From: Taxillus chinensis
Taxonomy: Eukaryota > Streptophyta > Magnoliopsida > Santalales > Loranthaceae
Direction of reading: 5' to 3'
Assembly (NCBI GenBank): GCA_023512835.1
Contig: CM042092.1
Coordinates: 55,207,097 to 55,271,096 of the forward strand
DNA length: 64,000 bases
Shown: piece after piece, positions 50,701 through 63,377 of the stretch
How positions within the stretch are numbered: position 1 is the stretch's first letter
How the letters are laid out: each line of letters starts with the position of its first letter
Made by a program: the position numbers and the translations under genes
The notes under the pieces: model-generated
Seen by the model: the letters and a program-made list of their open reading frames with translations, nothing else
Database searches by the model: none
Told to the model about the DNA's origin: nothing

Positions 50701-53700
50701 TGTTTGACATCGGGTAGTAATTGTACGATAAAAACTCCATTAGACCTAGTATTTGAAGTACGTCATCACCGTAGAGTACGTCACATCAAGCGAACCATGC
50801 TCGTTATGTCTCCTTTGAATCCTTTTTGGATATTAGATTTTGTTGTTTGACCAATCCACCAAATGCATCCCAAATCAACTAAATAACCAAACCAAACCTC
50901 AAAATCAACCATTCGATTTATAATTGAGGCAAAATGTGGATTTGTCAATTATAATGGAGTCTTTGAGCCCGTGTATTTCATATTGATAATAGTGGATTAG
51001 AGACAACGTTGGAAGTACCTCACAGCCACCAGGAGTATGTCACATTCGGCAAACGATGCTCGTGAAGCCATTTTTTGAATCCTTTATGGATATTACATTT
51101 CGTTGACTGATTGATCTACCCAATGCATCATAAATCTACAAAACAACCAACCTAAATCTAAGGATTCGAGCCTTTTGACTCCTGATGGAACCAAAAAGTG
51201 TGTTTATCTACTTTAATAGGTGTTTGACATCGGGTAATAATTGTACGATAAAAACTCCATTAGACCTAGTATTTGAAGTAAGTCGTCACCGTAGAGTACG
51301 TCACATCAAGCGAACCATGCTCGTTATGTCTCCATTGAATCCTTTATGGATTTTAGACTTTGTTGTTTGACCAATCCACCAAATGCATCCCAAATCAACT
51401 AAATAACCAAACCAAACCTCAAAATCAACCATTCCGATTTATAATTGAGGCAAAATGTGGATTTGTCGATTATAATAGAGTCTTTGAGCCCGTGTATTCC
51501 ATATTGATAATAGTGGATTAGAGACAGCGTTGGAAGTACCTCCCAGCCACGGAGTATGTCACATTCGGCAAACGATGCTCGTGAAGCTATTTTTTGAATC
51601 CTTTATGGATATTACTATTCGTTGACTGATTGATCTACCCAATGCATCGTAAATCTACAAAACAACCAACCTAAATCTAAGGATTCGAGCCTTTTGACTC
51701 CTGATGGAACCAAAAAGTGTGTTTGTCTACTTTACTAGGGAGTTTGACATAGGGTAATAATTGTACGATAAAAACTCCATTAGTCATAGTATTTGAAGTA
51801 CGTCATCACCGTAGAGTACGTCACATCAAGCGAACCATGCTCGTTATGTCTCCTTTGAATCCTTTATGGATTTTAGATTTTGTTGTTTGACCAATCCACC
51901 AAATGCATCCCAAATCAACTAAATAACCAAACCAAACCTCAAAATCAACCATTTGATTTATAATTGAGGCAAAATGCGGATTTATCGATTATAATGGAGT
52001 CTTTGAGCCTGTGTATTCCATATTGATAATAGTGGATTAGAGACAGCGTTGGAAGTACCTCCCAGCCACGAAGTATGTCACATTCGGCAAACGATGCTTG
52101 TGAAGCCGTTTTTTGAATCCTTTGTGGATATTACATTTCGTTGACTGATTGATCTACCCAATGCATCATAAATCTACAAAACAACCAACCTAAATCTAAG
52201 GATTCGAGCCTTTTGACTCCTGATGGAACCAAAAAGTGTGTTTATCTACTTTAATAGGGTGTTTGACATCGGGTAATAATTGTATGATAAAAACTCCATT
52301 AGACCTAGTATTTGAAGTAAGTCGTCACCGTAGAGTACGTCACATCAAGCGAACCATGCTCGTTATGTCTCCATTGAATCCTTTATGGATTTTAGATTTT
52401 GTTGTTTGACCAATCCACCAAATGCATCCCAAATCAACTAAATAACCAAACCAAACCTCAAAATCAACCATTCGATTTATAATTGAGGCAAAATGTGGAT
52501 TTGTCGATTATAATGGAGTCTTTGAGCCCGTGTATTCCATATTGATAATAGTGGATTAGAGACAAGCGTTGGAAGTACCTCCTAGCCACCGAGTATGTCA
52601 CATTCGGCAAACGATGCTCGTGAAGCCATTTTTTGAATCCTTTATGGATATTACATTTCGTTGACTGATTGATCCACCCAATGCATCATAAATCTACAAA
52701 ACAACCAACCTAAATCTAAGGATTCGAGCCTTTTGACTCCTGGTGGAACCAAAAAGTGTGTTTATCTACTTTAATAGGTGTTTGACATCGGGTAATAATT
52801 GTACGATAAAAACTCCATTAGACCTAGTATTTGAAGTACGTCATCACCGTAGAGTACGTCACATCAAGCGAACCATGCTCGTTATGTCTCCTTTCAATCC
52901 TTTATGGATATTAGATTTTGTTGTTTGACCAATCCACCAAATGCATCCCAAATCAACTAAATAACCAAACCAAACCTCAAAATCAACCATTCCGATTTAT
53001 AATTGAGGCAAAATGTGGATTTGTCGATTATAATGGAGTCTTTGAGCCCGTGTATTCCATATTGATAATAGTGGATTAGAGACAGCGTTGGAAGTACCTC
53101 CTAGCCACGGAGTATGTCACATTCGGCAAAACGATGCTTGTGAAGCCATTTTTTGAATCCTTTATGGATATTACATTTCGTTGATTGATTGATCTACCCA
53201 ATGCATCATAAATCTACAAAACAACCAACCTAAATCTAAGGATTCGAGCCTTTTGACTCCTGATGGAACCAAAAAGTGTGTTTATCTACTTTAATAGGGT
53301 GTTTGACATCGGGTAATAATTGTACGATAAAAACTCCATTAGACCTAGTATTTGAAGTAAGTCGTCACCGTAGAGTACGTCACATCAAGCGAACCATGCT
53401 CGTTATGTCTCCTTTGAATCCTTTTTGGATATTAGATTTTGTTGTTTGACCAATCCACCAAATGCATCCCAAATCAACTAAATAACCAAACCAAACCTCA
53501 AAATCAACCATTCGATTTATAATTGAGGCAAAATGTGGATTTGTTGATTATAATGGAGTCTTTGAGCCCGTGTATTCCATATTGATAATAGTGGATTAGA
53601 GAAAGCGTTGGAAGTACCTCCCGGCCACCGAGTATGTCACATTCGGCAAAACGATGCTTGTGAAGCCATTTTTTGAATCCTTTATGGATATTACATTTCG

Positions 53701-55184
53701 TTGACTGATTGATCTACCCAATGCATCATAAATCTACAAAACAACCAACCTAAATCTAAGGATTCGAGCCTTTTGACTCCTGATGGAACCAAAAAGTGTG
53801 TTTATCTACTTTAATAGGGTGTTTGACATCGGGTAATAATTGTACGATAAAAACTCCATTAGACCTAGTATTTGAAGTAAGTCGTCACCGTAGAGTACGT
53901 CACATCAAGCGAACCATGCTCGTTATGTCTCCTTTGAATCCTTTTTGGATATTAGATTTTGTTGTTTGACCAATCCACCAAATGCATCCCAAATCAACTA
54001 AATAACCAAACCAAACCTCAAAATCAACCATTCCGATTTATAATTGAGGCAAAATGTGGATTTGTTGATTATAATGGAGTCTTTGAGCCCGTGTATTCCA
54101 TATTGATAATAGTGGATTAGAGAAAGCGTTGGAAGTACCTCCCAGCCACGGAGTATGTCACATTCGCAAAACGATGCTTGTGAAGCCATTTTTTGAATCC
54201 TTTATGGATATTACATTTCGTTGACTGATTGATCTACCCAATGCATCATAAATCTACAAAACAACCAACCTAAATCTAAGGATTCGAGCCTTTTGACTCC
54301 TGATGGAACCAAAAAGTGTGTTTATCTACTTTAATAGGTGTTTGACATCGGGTAATAATTGTATGATAAAAACTCCATTAGACCTAGTATTTGAAGTAAG
54401 TCGTCACCGTAGAGTACGTCACATCAAGCGAACCATGCTCGTTATGTCTCCATTGAATCCTTTATGGATTTTAGACTTTGTTGTTTGACCAATCCACCAA
54501 ATGCATCCCAAATCAACTAAATAACCAAACCAAACCTCAAAATCAACCATTCCGATTTATAATTGAGGCAAAATGTGGATTTGTCGATTATAATGGAGTC
54601 TTTGAGCCCGTGTATTCCATATTGATAATAGTGGATTAGAGACAGCGTTGGAAGTACCTCCCAGCCACGGAGTTTGTCACATTCGGCAAACGATGCTTGT
54701 GAAGCCATTTTTTGAATCCGTTATGGATATTACATTTCGTTGACTGATTGATCTACCCAATGCGTCATAAATCTACAAAACAACCAACCTAAATCTAAGG
54801 ATTCGAGCCTTTTGACTCTGATGGAACCAAAAAGTGTGTTTATCTACTTTAATAGGGTGTTTGACATCGGGTAATAATTGTACGATAAAAACTCCATTAG
54901 ACCTAGTATTTGAAGTAAGTCGTCACCGTAGAGTACGTCACATCAAGCGAACCATGCTCGTTATGTCTCCTTTGAATCCTTTATGGATTTTAGATTTTGT
55001 TGTTTGACCAATCCACCAAATGCATCCCAAATCAACTAAATAACCAAACCAAACCTCGAAATCAACCATTCCGATTTATAATTGAGGCAAAATGTGGATT
55101 TGTCGATTATAATGGAGTCTTTGAGCCCGTGTATTCCATATTGATAATAGTGGATTAGAGACAGCGTTGGAAGTACCTGCCACG
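47726..55184. repeat. 521-bp satellite array, diverged edge, about 14 copies
   Basis: The same satellite and strand as the main array, but much more variable. Recurrent variant blocks define at least two subtypes. One carries TACGTCATC for TAAGTCGTC, TATTTCATA for TATTCCATA, GGCAAACGATGCTCG for GGCAAAACGATGCTTG, and CCTCACAG for CCTCCCAG. These blocks occur in different combinations in adjacent units, as expected from exchange between subtypes. Some also occur near 37,400-38,300 in the main array. Short ORFs of 61-63 codons here come from one-base deletions and are not genes. Confidence 0.95.
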
Positions 55185-56690
55185 GACAAGATTTTTAGCC
55201 TCTCTAAAAGCAGAGCTAGCTAATGTCGTTAAATCTCTCTTCAAAATAATAAATTCCCTAAGTTTGCACTAAAAGAATAGCGACAAGAAAGGGGTCGAAC
55301 CCACGGGGATTAACCTAGTTCTCTAGTTCTCAAATCAAATCACCCAATTACTCTTGTTCTATAAAATGTCTTGGCAAAAAGTTTTCTTTTTTAAACTAAA
55401 GATCTAATTTTTATGTGGTTTTCCGAATAAACAAAGAAAGTAAACTGATTTTAGGATTAAGAATCAAGGATTAAAAGCATCTAGGGCCACAATTTCACCT
55501 CCCTATGTTATCTCTACTGGTTCATGATATTAGGGTTGTCGATTGAAAACATGCTAAACATAAGCCAAGGACAACAAATGGTCATTGAGGTCCTTTTAAG
55601 AGTTGTATGCCAGAATGGTCATCAAAACACACAAACATGCAAAGCTAATAAATCATACTTGCAAAAGGATAATGATCACACCAATCACAAATAAGTTATG
55701 AATCTCAATCGCCCCAGGACTAGGGCTAAGAATACCAAGGTGTACATCCAAAGATAGAACTTAAGAACAGATTCATAAAACATGCAAAACTTCAATCATC
55801 CAAACCCAATATTCATAAACACAACAAAGTAACAAGGGGGCTACATTGCTCCCCTAGATTAAAAGACTACTCACGCATGATTACAAGCAAAACCATGGCG
55901 AGAAAAGCTCAACATCTTCTTCTTGATCACGCGCACAGCAAAGTTTCAAATCCAGGCTCCAAAATCCGCGACGGCTCGCGGCGGCGGCTGCGACGGCTGC
56001 TCTCCTAGGTCAAGGAGCACCTCCAAGTCGTGGAGCCTCTCTCTCTCTCTAAAACGTGTAGGGGGGTTAGGTCTACAAAGCATGGGGCGTGGAGCTCTTA
56101 TTTATAGAGTTTGGATGGGCCTTGAGGTGTGTAACCTAGCCCATCTATCAAAACGGCGTAGTTTTGATAAGTGACACTCGAAACATTAAAAACTCTATCT
56201 TCCATCCACAATTTGGACTTGGGCCTTCAGGAACAAATGATCGGCATGGAAAAACGATTGGATCGGTCCAAAAATATCTCTGCACGCCAATTTGCACGTG
56301 ATATGGTGAATTCACGTGCACCTCCAAATCAGCTCAAACTTCACCCCAAGCTTCCTTGCATCATGTAGAGGCCTGAGAGGCAAAAATATGCTTGCACGTG
56401 AATTGGGTGAATTCACGTTCAGCTCCAAATGCTCTGAAATTTCTGTGGCAGGTAGAGGACATCATTCTAAGAAACTTTTGTTCTTGCACGCAAATTGTTT
56501 GAGGCCATCTACTATGTCAAAAGTGAGGTCCAAAATCTGCCAAAACGGCTTAAAAACGCATGTATTTGCAACTAGCATCTTCCTAGGGGTTAGAGCAAAT
56601 ATATATGATATATGAGGCAATAAGGCTCTAATCATGCTCTTAAACATCCTAAATAAACACTAGAATAACGGCATAAAATGCACGTTATCA
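55185..56690 (-). repeat. Element B 3' LTR (1506 bp)
   Basis: Collinear with the element A LTRs, with TATA box at 56099-56107 and G-boxes near 56295, 56313 and 56395. The last five bases of the LTR (the TGACA seen on the plus strand in A) are missing where it meets the satellite, and four satellite bases (CCCA) are also missing beside the junction. Confidence 0.88.
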
Positions 56691-58105
56691 AATACACCAC
56701 ACTTGAACCATTGCTTGTCCTCAAGCAAAAACATACAAGCATGCAAAAAATAAAATAAACACACAGTCAAACGGAAGAAAAATAAAATAACAATCAAGGA
56801 GAATCATGGTTTCCTAAGCATGCAACTCTATCATGATGAAATGGGAATTTAAGCATCAAAATGAGTCATAGCTTAGTTCATTCATGTCCATATCCCTAAG
56901 TCCAACAACCATGCAATATCACCACTTAAATTTCAGATATGAGCAAGCAATCCATGATAAAATAGCACCTAGTTTCCCTTTAAGTTCTTACCAAGGATAA
57001 GCAACCTCACTCAAATATAATAATTCTCAAGCCCAATACCTATCAATGAACAATGGATGGAAAACTCTATCTCTACACTCACCATCGGCTATTGATTAAG
57101 CACTTGCCAAGCAATCATGAGAGTTCCCTATTGTGCTCATCAAAGAAAACACACTCTCTATTCTACTTTATTTGAACTCACACGCTAGTCTAAACTCAAT
57201 AAACTCACACTCTATTCTAATAACTGAATAAACAAAACATGAGCTAGAGAATTGAGCTCAACATTCTTAAAACAAAACACAATTCAGCCAATGTGGCTTC
57301 ACAAATCTAAACAATCACACATAAACATCAAGCCAGTGTGGCTTTTATTCTGAATCTTTCTTTTTTTTTTTTTTTTTTAGTAATAACCTTACAAGGTTGC
57401 ATTTTATGCTCTCCCTTGATGGATTATTCACTCTTTTTTTTTTTTTTACTCACATAACACATAAATAAGACTGATTTTTCTAATGCATGCCCCTTGCCAT
57501 TTTGCTACATAAGGAGAGACAGAAATTCATTGATGTCTCACATCCCATTTCCCAATTAAGTGATGGCTTTTTCACATTCTATATCACAGCCTTTTCCAAT
57601 AATATCACACAATAAAGAAAAGAATGCAAAGACAGTCACAATGACTTAGAGGTCTTGCATCCTAACTAAACACCAAACACTGAGCACTAATAAGTAATCA
57701 CATGCTTACTTGACTCCTACCATTAAATAACCAATGTTGAATGCAAGATGAGTAGCAAATCAAACTATTACCCATACCCTAAAATGGCACTCAAAGGCTA
57801 AAAGAAGCTGTTCTCATTTTTCATTTCTTTTTCACTCAACTTTAAGGGTTACTTAGGTCTATCATAGCATTTCATGCTCAGCTAATATTCAAAACTCAGC
57901 TCCAAAAACATGGTGATATCATTCAAGAGATATAGACATGATTAAACCAATTCAGAGCACATTTTAACTACTTTAACACCCTTATCACAACATGATACTA
58001 ATGTGGCCAAAAAATTAAATTTTAAGCCAAAATTGCATACTTAATATCCATGCCTCCACAAGCAAGCATTCAAGCAAACAACTCAAACAATCATGCAACT
58101 AAAAA

Positions 58106-58141
<36 letters not shown>

Positions 58142-58203
58142 AAAACATGCAATCACAACATAAAAGACAAGTAAGTGGCTCAAGTCACTCCCATACACCA
58201 CAC
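56691..58203 (-). other. Element B non-coding 3' region
   Basis: AT-rich sequence collinear with 42584-44180 of element A, with poly-T tracts near 57362, 57436 and 58110 and no coding potential. Next to the LTR the minus strand reads AAGTGTGGTGTATT, the probable polypurine tract. The region looks like a long 3' leader shared by the family. Confidence 0.7.
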
Positions 58204-60609
58204 TTAAAATATGCTATGTCCGCATGGCATAAAAGAAGGAGTAGGAAAAACACTTACCCCTGGTTTGGCACACTTGTAATAGTAGATGACATTGGCCACC
58301 ATTCGTCGCACTTGAGCCACAAAGTCAGCCGACGTCTCGCCGCGCACTTCCCAATTTTCCTTCCCTTGCGAAATACCCATCATGTAGTAGCAAACAAAGA
58401 TCCCACAATTGAATTGGTCAGTGTTGGGGAATTTGCATTTCATTGTAGTGAATAAGAGGGAGCTTGTCCGCCAACAAGCCTTCTTTGATCATTGCTACTT
58501 TTATGCATTTGATGAACCCATGCACTAACCGTGTCTTTTCCGTCTAGCAAACCCTTCGCCTTGGCTTGGATCATATAGCACGGCATGGCCTACATCCAGT
58601 TCACACGGACAAGTACATAGTGGCGGTCAATGTGCACCGGAATCGGCACCTCATGCATACCATGCCAAGGGCGGTGCCCTTCATTCTCTCCATTAATGCG
58701 TTGGCGCCACACCTCTTCGGACAAGGGTTGATTGAAAAGCTCACACGGCATGATGGAAGTGTACCCGGCTAAGGGGTAATTATGAGGCTCGGCCTCCACT
58801 ACATACCGCATGGTCCTGAGAAGAGGTCTATCTCGTCGGCATAGAGATATTCATTCTCCGAGATCCTCTTCAAGCTAAAAGGAGTGAAGATATCATTATC
58901 CCGTATAAATCGAGCCCTATGACCTGTGGAATTGATGAATTCTTCAAATGCCGTTTGGCTCTCTTCAGACGATAAAGCCGGATTAATGATTAAATGAACA
59001 GGGAGGGCCAAGTAGATCTTCAGGTTCGGCAGGCATGTATGCACCCCAAGATCCTGGAAGTATAGCGGGCACCAGGGCCTGAGAATATGCGGGGATCGTA
59101 AAAGGCTGGAAGGGTGAATACCCTGCTGCTGGCTCTGCCTCCTCTTGAGGTTGGAAGGGTGAATACCCTGTTGTTGCGCGCCTCCTCTCGGGTGAGAGTA
59201 AGATGGCTGAGTGAAGGTTCTTGTTGAGGTGGATCTGCCTGGGCCGGATAAGCATCTTCGGGGGATGGAGAGGGTTCTTCATCGGATATCTCCACTATAG
59301 GAGAACGTTTTGATGCTTTCCTCTTGCTCAAAGCCTTCCAGTTTTGCCTAGGAGGCCTTTGACTTCTTTGTTGTCCTTCCTCAGGGCTTCCACCTCGCGC
59401 TAGGTTCCGGCATTGGCCTCCCCGAGCTGCTGTGTTTCTTGCCTCCAAGCTTCCTTAGATGCAGCGGGGAGGAGCTTCCGGGGCCTCCCATGCTCTAGGT
59501 GATGCATGAGCAGCTACATCCGGGGCCTCCCATGCTCCTGGTTCTAGGTTGTGAAGTAGCTTGTTGGTCTCCCAGAGATGAGGGTCATTAATTCTTCAAA
59601 TTGGGCATTAGTGATGTGCCCATTAGTGATCGCCCAATTGATGACCTCCACTTCGCTCACCACCTGCCCACTAATGCCTTGAAAGAAATTGAAAATGTCT
59701 TCTTTGTGTACATTGAACCGCATGTACATGGCGGTGAGTCTCGTATAGAGTCTGCTTCCTTTGATCCAAATGAGGAGAGGTCTCCCTTGCAAAGTCTGTG
59801 GATCGCTCCACATGAACACTGTGCCTAGCGGGCGGTGTGATGGAGGAGGAACATTGGTTGCCCAATGACCTCGGTGCTGACCCCCAAACCTCCTTCACTT
59901 GCAATACTCTTAACACCCAGGTGAGAAGGAAAAGTAATGCTCTCCATGGAGGAAAATTGCAAAGCAGGCATGCTTTGAAATATCACACACAAAATTCTGC
60001 CATTTATCCGCTTGGATGAGTTTTTCTTCCACCAATTAAAAATGGTAGTGGCCCAATCCACATTTAGCATGTGATCAATGCTATACATGAACTCCAGGTG
60101 TGGCTTAGGCACACTATCTAGCCCACTGTCTGAATCAATAAGCATTTCCCTACCAGGTAAGCTAGGCATCTAAATTTTCCAACAAAACCATTCTTGGTAT
60201 ACTACCTTCGACTTTGAAATTTTCTAGCATAGTTACATGCGGTACCAAATTCTCCTAGGCTTAGGCGAGGGAAGCTATTACTGGGGTCAGGGAGGTTAAA
60301 GCAATTTCTAATAATATCAGGGGTTATTCGACATAAACCCCTTGCACAACCCCTATCGGTTCATCCTCATTCCCAGAGACAGATGTATAGAAGTCTTGTA
60401 AGGCAGATAGGAAATAGCCGGGTGGGCAGATACTAACCTTTGTAATCCCGAGTTTGAATTTTAACGACCACCTCTCTAGCCCGGCCCGGCTCTGAAGCCT
60501 CCAAAGCCTGCATGTCAAGAGCATGCCCCAAGAGTATCTCCTCCTCAGGTTGGCTATCGGCACTAGGTGAGTGCACCTCCTCCTGGCTAGTCCTCCTTGT
60601 GCGCACCAT
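58204..60609 (-). pseudogene. Env-position ORF with Ulp1/SENP-like peptidase end
   Basis: A large broken ORF between integrase and the 3' LTR, where Athila elements carry their env-like gene. It starts at an ATG at 60609 with a basic, then Ser/Glu-rich segment (MVRTRRTSQEE). Further pieces are near 59544-59819 (helical), 59020-59448 (basic KRKASKRS, then IVEISDEE, then Pro-rich) and 58590-59044. The last part has the layout of C48 (Ulp1/SENP) cysteine peptidases. HYVLV (His) lies near 58610-58630, LYDP (Asp) near 58540 in a shifted frame, and DQFNCGIFVCYYM (Gln, Cys) near 58380-58420. The order His-Asp-Gln-Cys is right. The usual DCG is NCG. No convincing membrane segment was seen, so it is unlike a classic env. 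At least five frame changes make it inactive. Assignment is by motif only. Confidence 0.55.
59275..59298 (-). other. SUMO-interaction-like motif in env-position ORF
   Basis: The minus strand encodes IVEISDEE just after a Lys/Arg-rich stretch (residues 51-58 of the local 142-codon ORF). A hydrophobic core followed by Ser and acidic residues is the usual form of a SUMO-interacting motif. Its presence in the same ORF as a Ulp1-like end suggests a link to SUMO, but such short motifs also occur by chance. Confidence 0.4.
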
Positions 60610-60730
60610 CTTTGGAATGAGAAAATAAGAACAAGAGCAGAAACCGAAGAGCAAGAGAGCAAAAGGGCGAGCTTCTCTAATACTCGGATCCGGAGTGATT
60701 TTGGTGTGGAAGCCTTTGAAGATGGCCTCC

Positions 60731-61169
60731 CTTTATATAGCGTGCGAAGGAAAGATGCTCCAATTGGCGTGATACACGTGCCCCTAACTTTTCGAGTGTT
60801 CGACCAAAATACCCTCTCGCACGTGAATTGGCTGAATTGGCGTGCGGTCGAATCGTCCCAAACTTTGGTGGTGGGTCCCCACCAGCTGGCAAGCAATACT
60901 CCCTTCTGCACGTGAATTGTGGGAAGCTTCTAGGAGGGCTAAAATCGGTATTTTGCATTTTTGGGCCTCCATATGACAACTAGCAATTCGCGTGCAAGAG
61001 TAAACGTGATTGACATGGTCTTCATCTACCATTACGAAAGTTACGACTCAAAAGGAGGTGCACGTGAATTGGGCAATTCACGTGCAAATTCACGTTCAGG
61101 CCCAAACTGGCCCAAATTTCTCCACCGAGTTGCTTATGCATTATGGACCATCTTTAAGTCTTGCACGTG
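60731..61169 (-). promoter_or_regulatory. Internal promoter-like cluster: TATA plus six G-boxes
   Basis: On the minus strand CTATATAAAG lies at 60731-60740, about 120 bp before the env-position ATG (60609). Upstream of it are six CACGTG G-boxes at 60775, 60820, 60909, 61061, 61079 and 61164. G-boxes are bound by plant bZIP and bHLH factors. Two of them form an inverted pair, GCACGTGAATT and AATTCACGTGC, around 61060-61085. Blocks of this region resemble the LTR U3 in the same order: CACGTGAATTGGG, then AAATTTC, then CTTGCACG...TTTGAG.CCATCT. This suggests it was copied from an LTR. It is absent from element A. Confidence 0.6.
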
Positions 61170-61456
61170 AATTATTTGAGCCCATCTTCAAGCACTTTTG
61201 GGCTTCACTTGCTCCTTGCTCCTTGACTTTGACTTTAAAAACAATTCCACAAGTTCGGGACCCAAAAATTTGCTCATCCTGCACATGGTTAGCTAATAAA
61301 GGAACAAAGTCTCCTGCACAATGGTTAGCTTGCAAACAAATTTATTGAAGAAATCAAATAAGAGAAAATAACATAAAATAAAACACAAGAATAAACATTG
61401 GGTTGCCTCCCAACCAGCGCTTTATTTAAAGTCTGTAGCTAGACTTTCGGTGATGA
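61170..61456 (-). other. Spacer after integrase, element B
   Basis: Non-coding between the pol stop and the internal promoter region. It includes AAGCGCTGGTTGGGAGGC on the minus strand (near 61409-61430), a spacer typical of Athila elements, and an AT-rich stretch also found at 44400-44530 in element A. No ORF of interest is seen. Confidence 0.6.
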
Positions 61457-62600
61457 TCATGCAATGGTGAAAGAGAGGGAATCAACTATCTCCCTCTGAG
61501 TTGAATCAAAGTAAGGTTTCAGCCTATTGCCATTCACCCAAAATTTCTTGCCATCTACAGACTTGGAGCTCAAAGCTCCCATATGGCTTCTTATCAACTA
61601 TCACAAAAGGTCCCATCCACTTGGACCTTAATTTTCCAGGAAATAACCTCAACCTTGTGTTAAATAGAAGAACTTTTTGTCCTAAGGTTAAAGGTTCATT
61701 GTTGAGTTGCCTATCATGCCATTTCTTAGTTCTTTCTTTGTAGAATTTAGCACTATCATAGGCATCCAACCTAAGCTCATCTAACTCAATTAATTGAGTC
61801 ATCCTAAGTTCCTTGATCTCTTGTGGGTTGAAATTTAACTTCTTCAAGGCCCAATGAGCCTTGTGTTCTAGTTCCACAAGGCAAGTGACATGCCTTACCA
61901 TATAGAATACGGTAAGGTGACATCCCAATGGGAGTCTTGTAAGCTGTCCTATATGCCCATAAGGCTTCATCAAGCCTTTGAGACCAATCTTTCCTATTGG
62001 CTCCAACAAGTTTTCTCTAAAATGGCCTTAATCTCCCTGTTGGACACTTCTGCTTGTCCATTAGCTTGTGGGTGGTAAGCTAAAGACTTCCTATGAGTGA
62101 CACCATACTTGTTCAACAATTTGTCAAACAATTTGTTGCAGAAATGACTACCCTCATCACTGATTATAGCCCTTGGTGTCCCAAAACGGCTAAAGATGTT
62201 CCTAGTAAGGAAGTGAGTCACAACCCTAGCATCATTCACTCTAGTAGGAATAGCTTCTACACACTTAGACACATAATCCACAGGCAAGCAAAATGTATGA
62301 GTACCCATCGAATTGGGGAATGGTCCCATGAAGTCAATGCCCCAAATGTCAAAAATTTCAACTGGAAGGATTCCAGTTAATGGCATCTCATTTTTCCTAG
62401 ATAGACCACCTACCCTTTGACATCTATCACACTTTTTGATGTAGACATAGGTGTCTTTCACCATGTGAGGCCAATAAAAGCCACACTGCATGATCTTAGC
62501 CACAGTTCTCTTGCACCCCAAAGTGGCCCCCATAATGTGATGCATGACAATGATGAATTATGTCATCTACCTCCTCCTCAAGGACACACTTTCTAATGAT
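61457..62600 (-). pseudogene. Athila integrase, frameshifted
   Basis: Integrase inserts the element cDNA into host DNA. The zinc-binding HHCC region is split by a frameshift: HASHYGGHFG is encoded near 62545-62575, and KCDRCQ follows at residues 38-43 of the main frame (61994-62545). The DDE triad is complete in that frame: Asp71 in GIDFMG, Asp130 in IISDEGSHF, Glu166 in GQAEVSNRE. The C-terminal domain continues after a frameshift near 62000 with the Athila-type NTRLRLFPGKLRSKW. A last shift near 61560 leads to NGNRLKPYFDS and the probable pol stop at 61457-61459. No chromodomain is present. Confidence 0.88.
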
Positions 62601-62649
62601 TTGGTCTGGACACCTCCTATAAAGAATTGGGTCTTCCCAAATGTATTTC

Positions 62650-63377
62650 CTAGCATCCACTACCAATTTCTTTCTCCTGGTGATAGTCTAAATGCTTGGG
62701 TATGAACCCAGTGGCTAAATAATTTGCTATGTCGACAAACCAAGGAAGATGATGCACCTCAAACAACTTCTCATCAGGAAAGTCATCTACAATGGGTAGA
62801 GACTTAGGTGCATTCTCCACACGGGAGAGGTGATCAGCCACGGAATTTAGGGCTCCCTTTGTGTCTCTAATTTCAAGGTCAAATTCCTGTAAGAGGAGAA
62901 CCCACCTAATCAAGCGTGGCTTAGCTTCTTTTTTTAGCAAACAAATATTTCAACGCAGCATGATCAATATAAACAATGACTTTAGACCCCAAAAGGTAGG
63001 GTCTAAACTTGTTGCAGCCCATAAACCACAACTAGCAACTCTTTCTCGGTGGTGGTATAGTTACGTTGAGCATCATCTAAGGTCTTACTAGCATAGTAAA
63101 TGACCCTAAACACCTTTTCTCGCCTTTGCCCTAAGACTACCCCCACAAGATAATCACTCGCATCACACATTAGCTCAAAAGGTTGAGCCCAGTCAGGTGT
63201 GACTATAACAAGTGCGATGACTAACTTACCCTTGAGGATGTTGAAAGCTTCTAAGCAATCTGCATTAAACTCAAAGCTAGTGTCTTTTTCTAACAACCTA
63301 CTCATGGGTTTTGCAATTTTTGAGAAGTCCTTAATAAATCTCCTATAAAAGCCAGCATGGCCAAGGAAACTTCTCAC
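62650..63377 (-). pseudogene. Athila RNase H and connection, frameshifted
   Basis: RNase H removes the RNA strand during reverse transcription. The upstream piece (63003-63377) starts with the connection motif SFLGHAGFYRRFI, then CDASDYLVG (first Asp, residue 72) and TTTEKELL (Glu, residue 111). After frame changes near 63010 and near the T run at 62930, the downstream piece (62650-62940) gives [15 protein letters not shown] and ADHLSR, holding the last acidic residue. The acidic catalytic residues I can place are all kept, so the damage is by frameshift. Confidence 0.88.

Noticed and set aside
60324..60911. 195-codon minus-strand ORF over the internal promoter
   Set aside because: It overlaps the TATA box and lies in a different frame from the more protein-like MVRTRRTS segment. 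It is probably open by chance.
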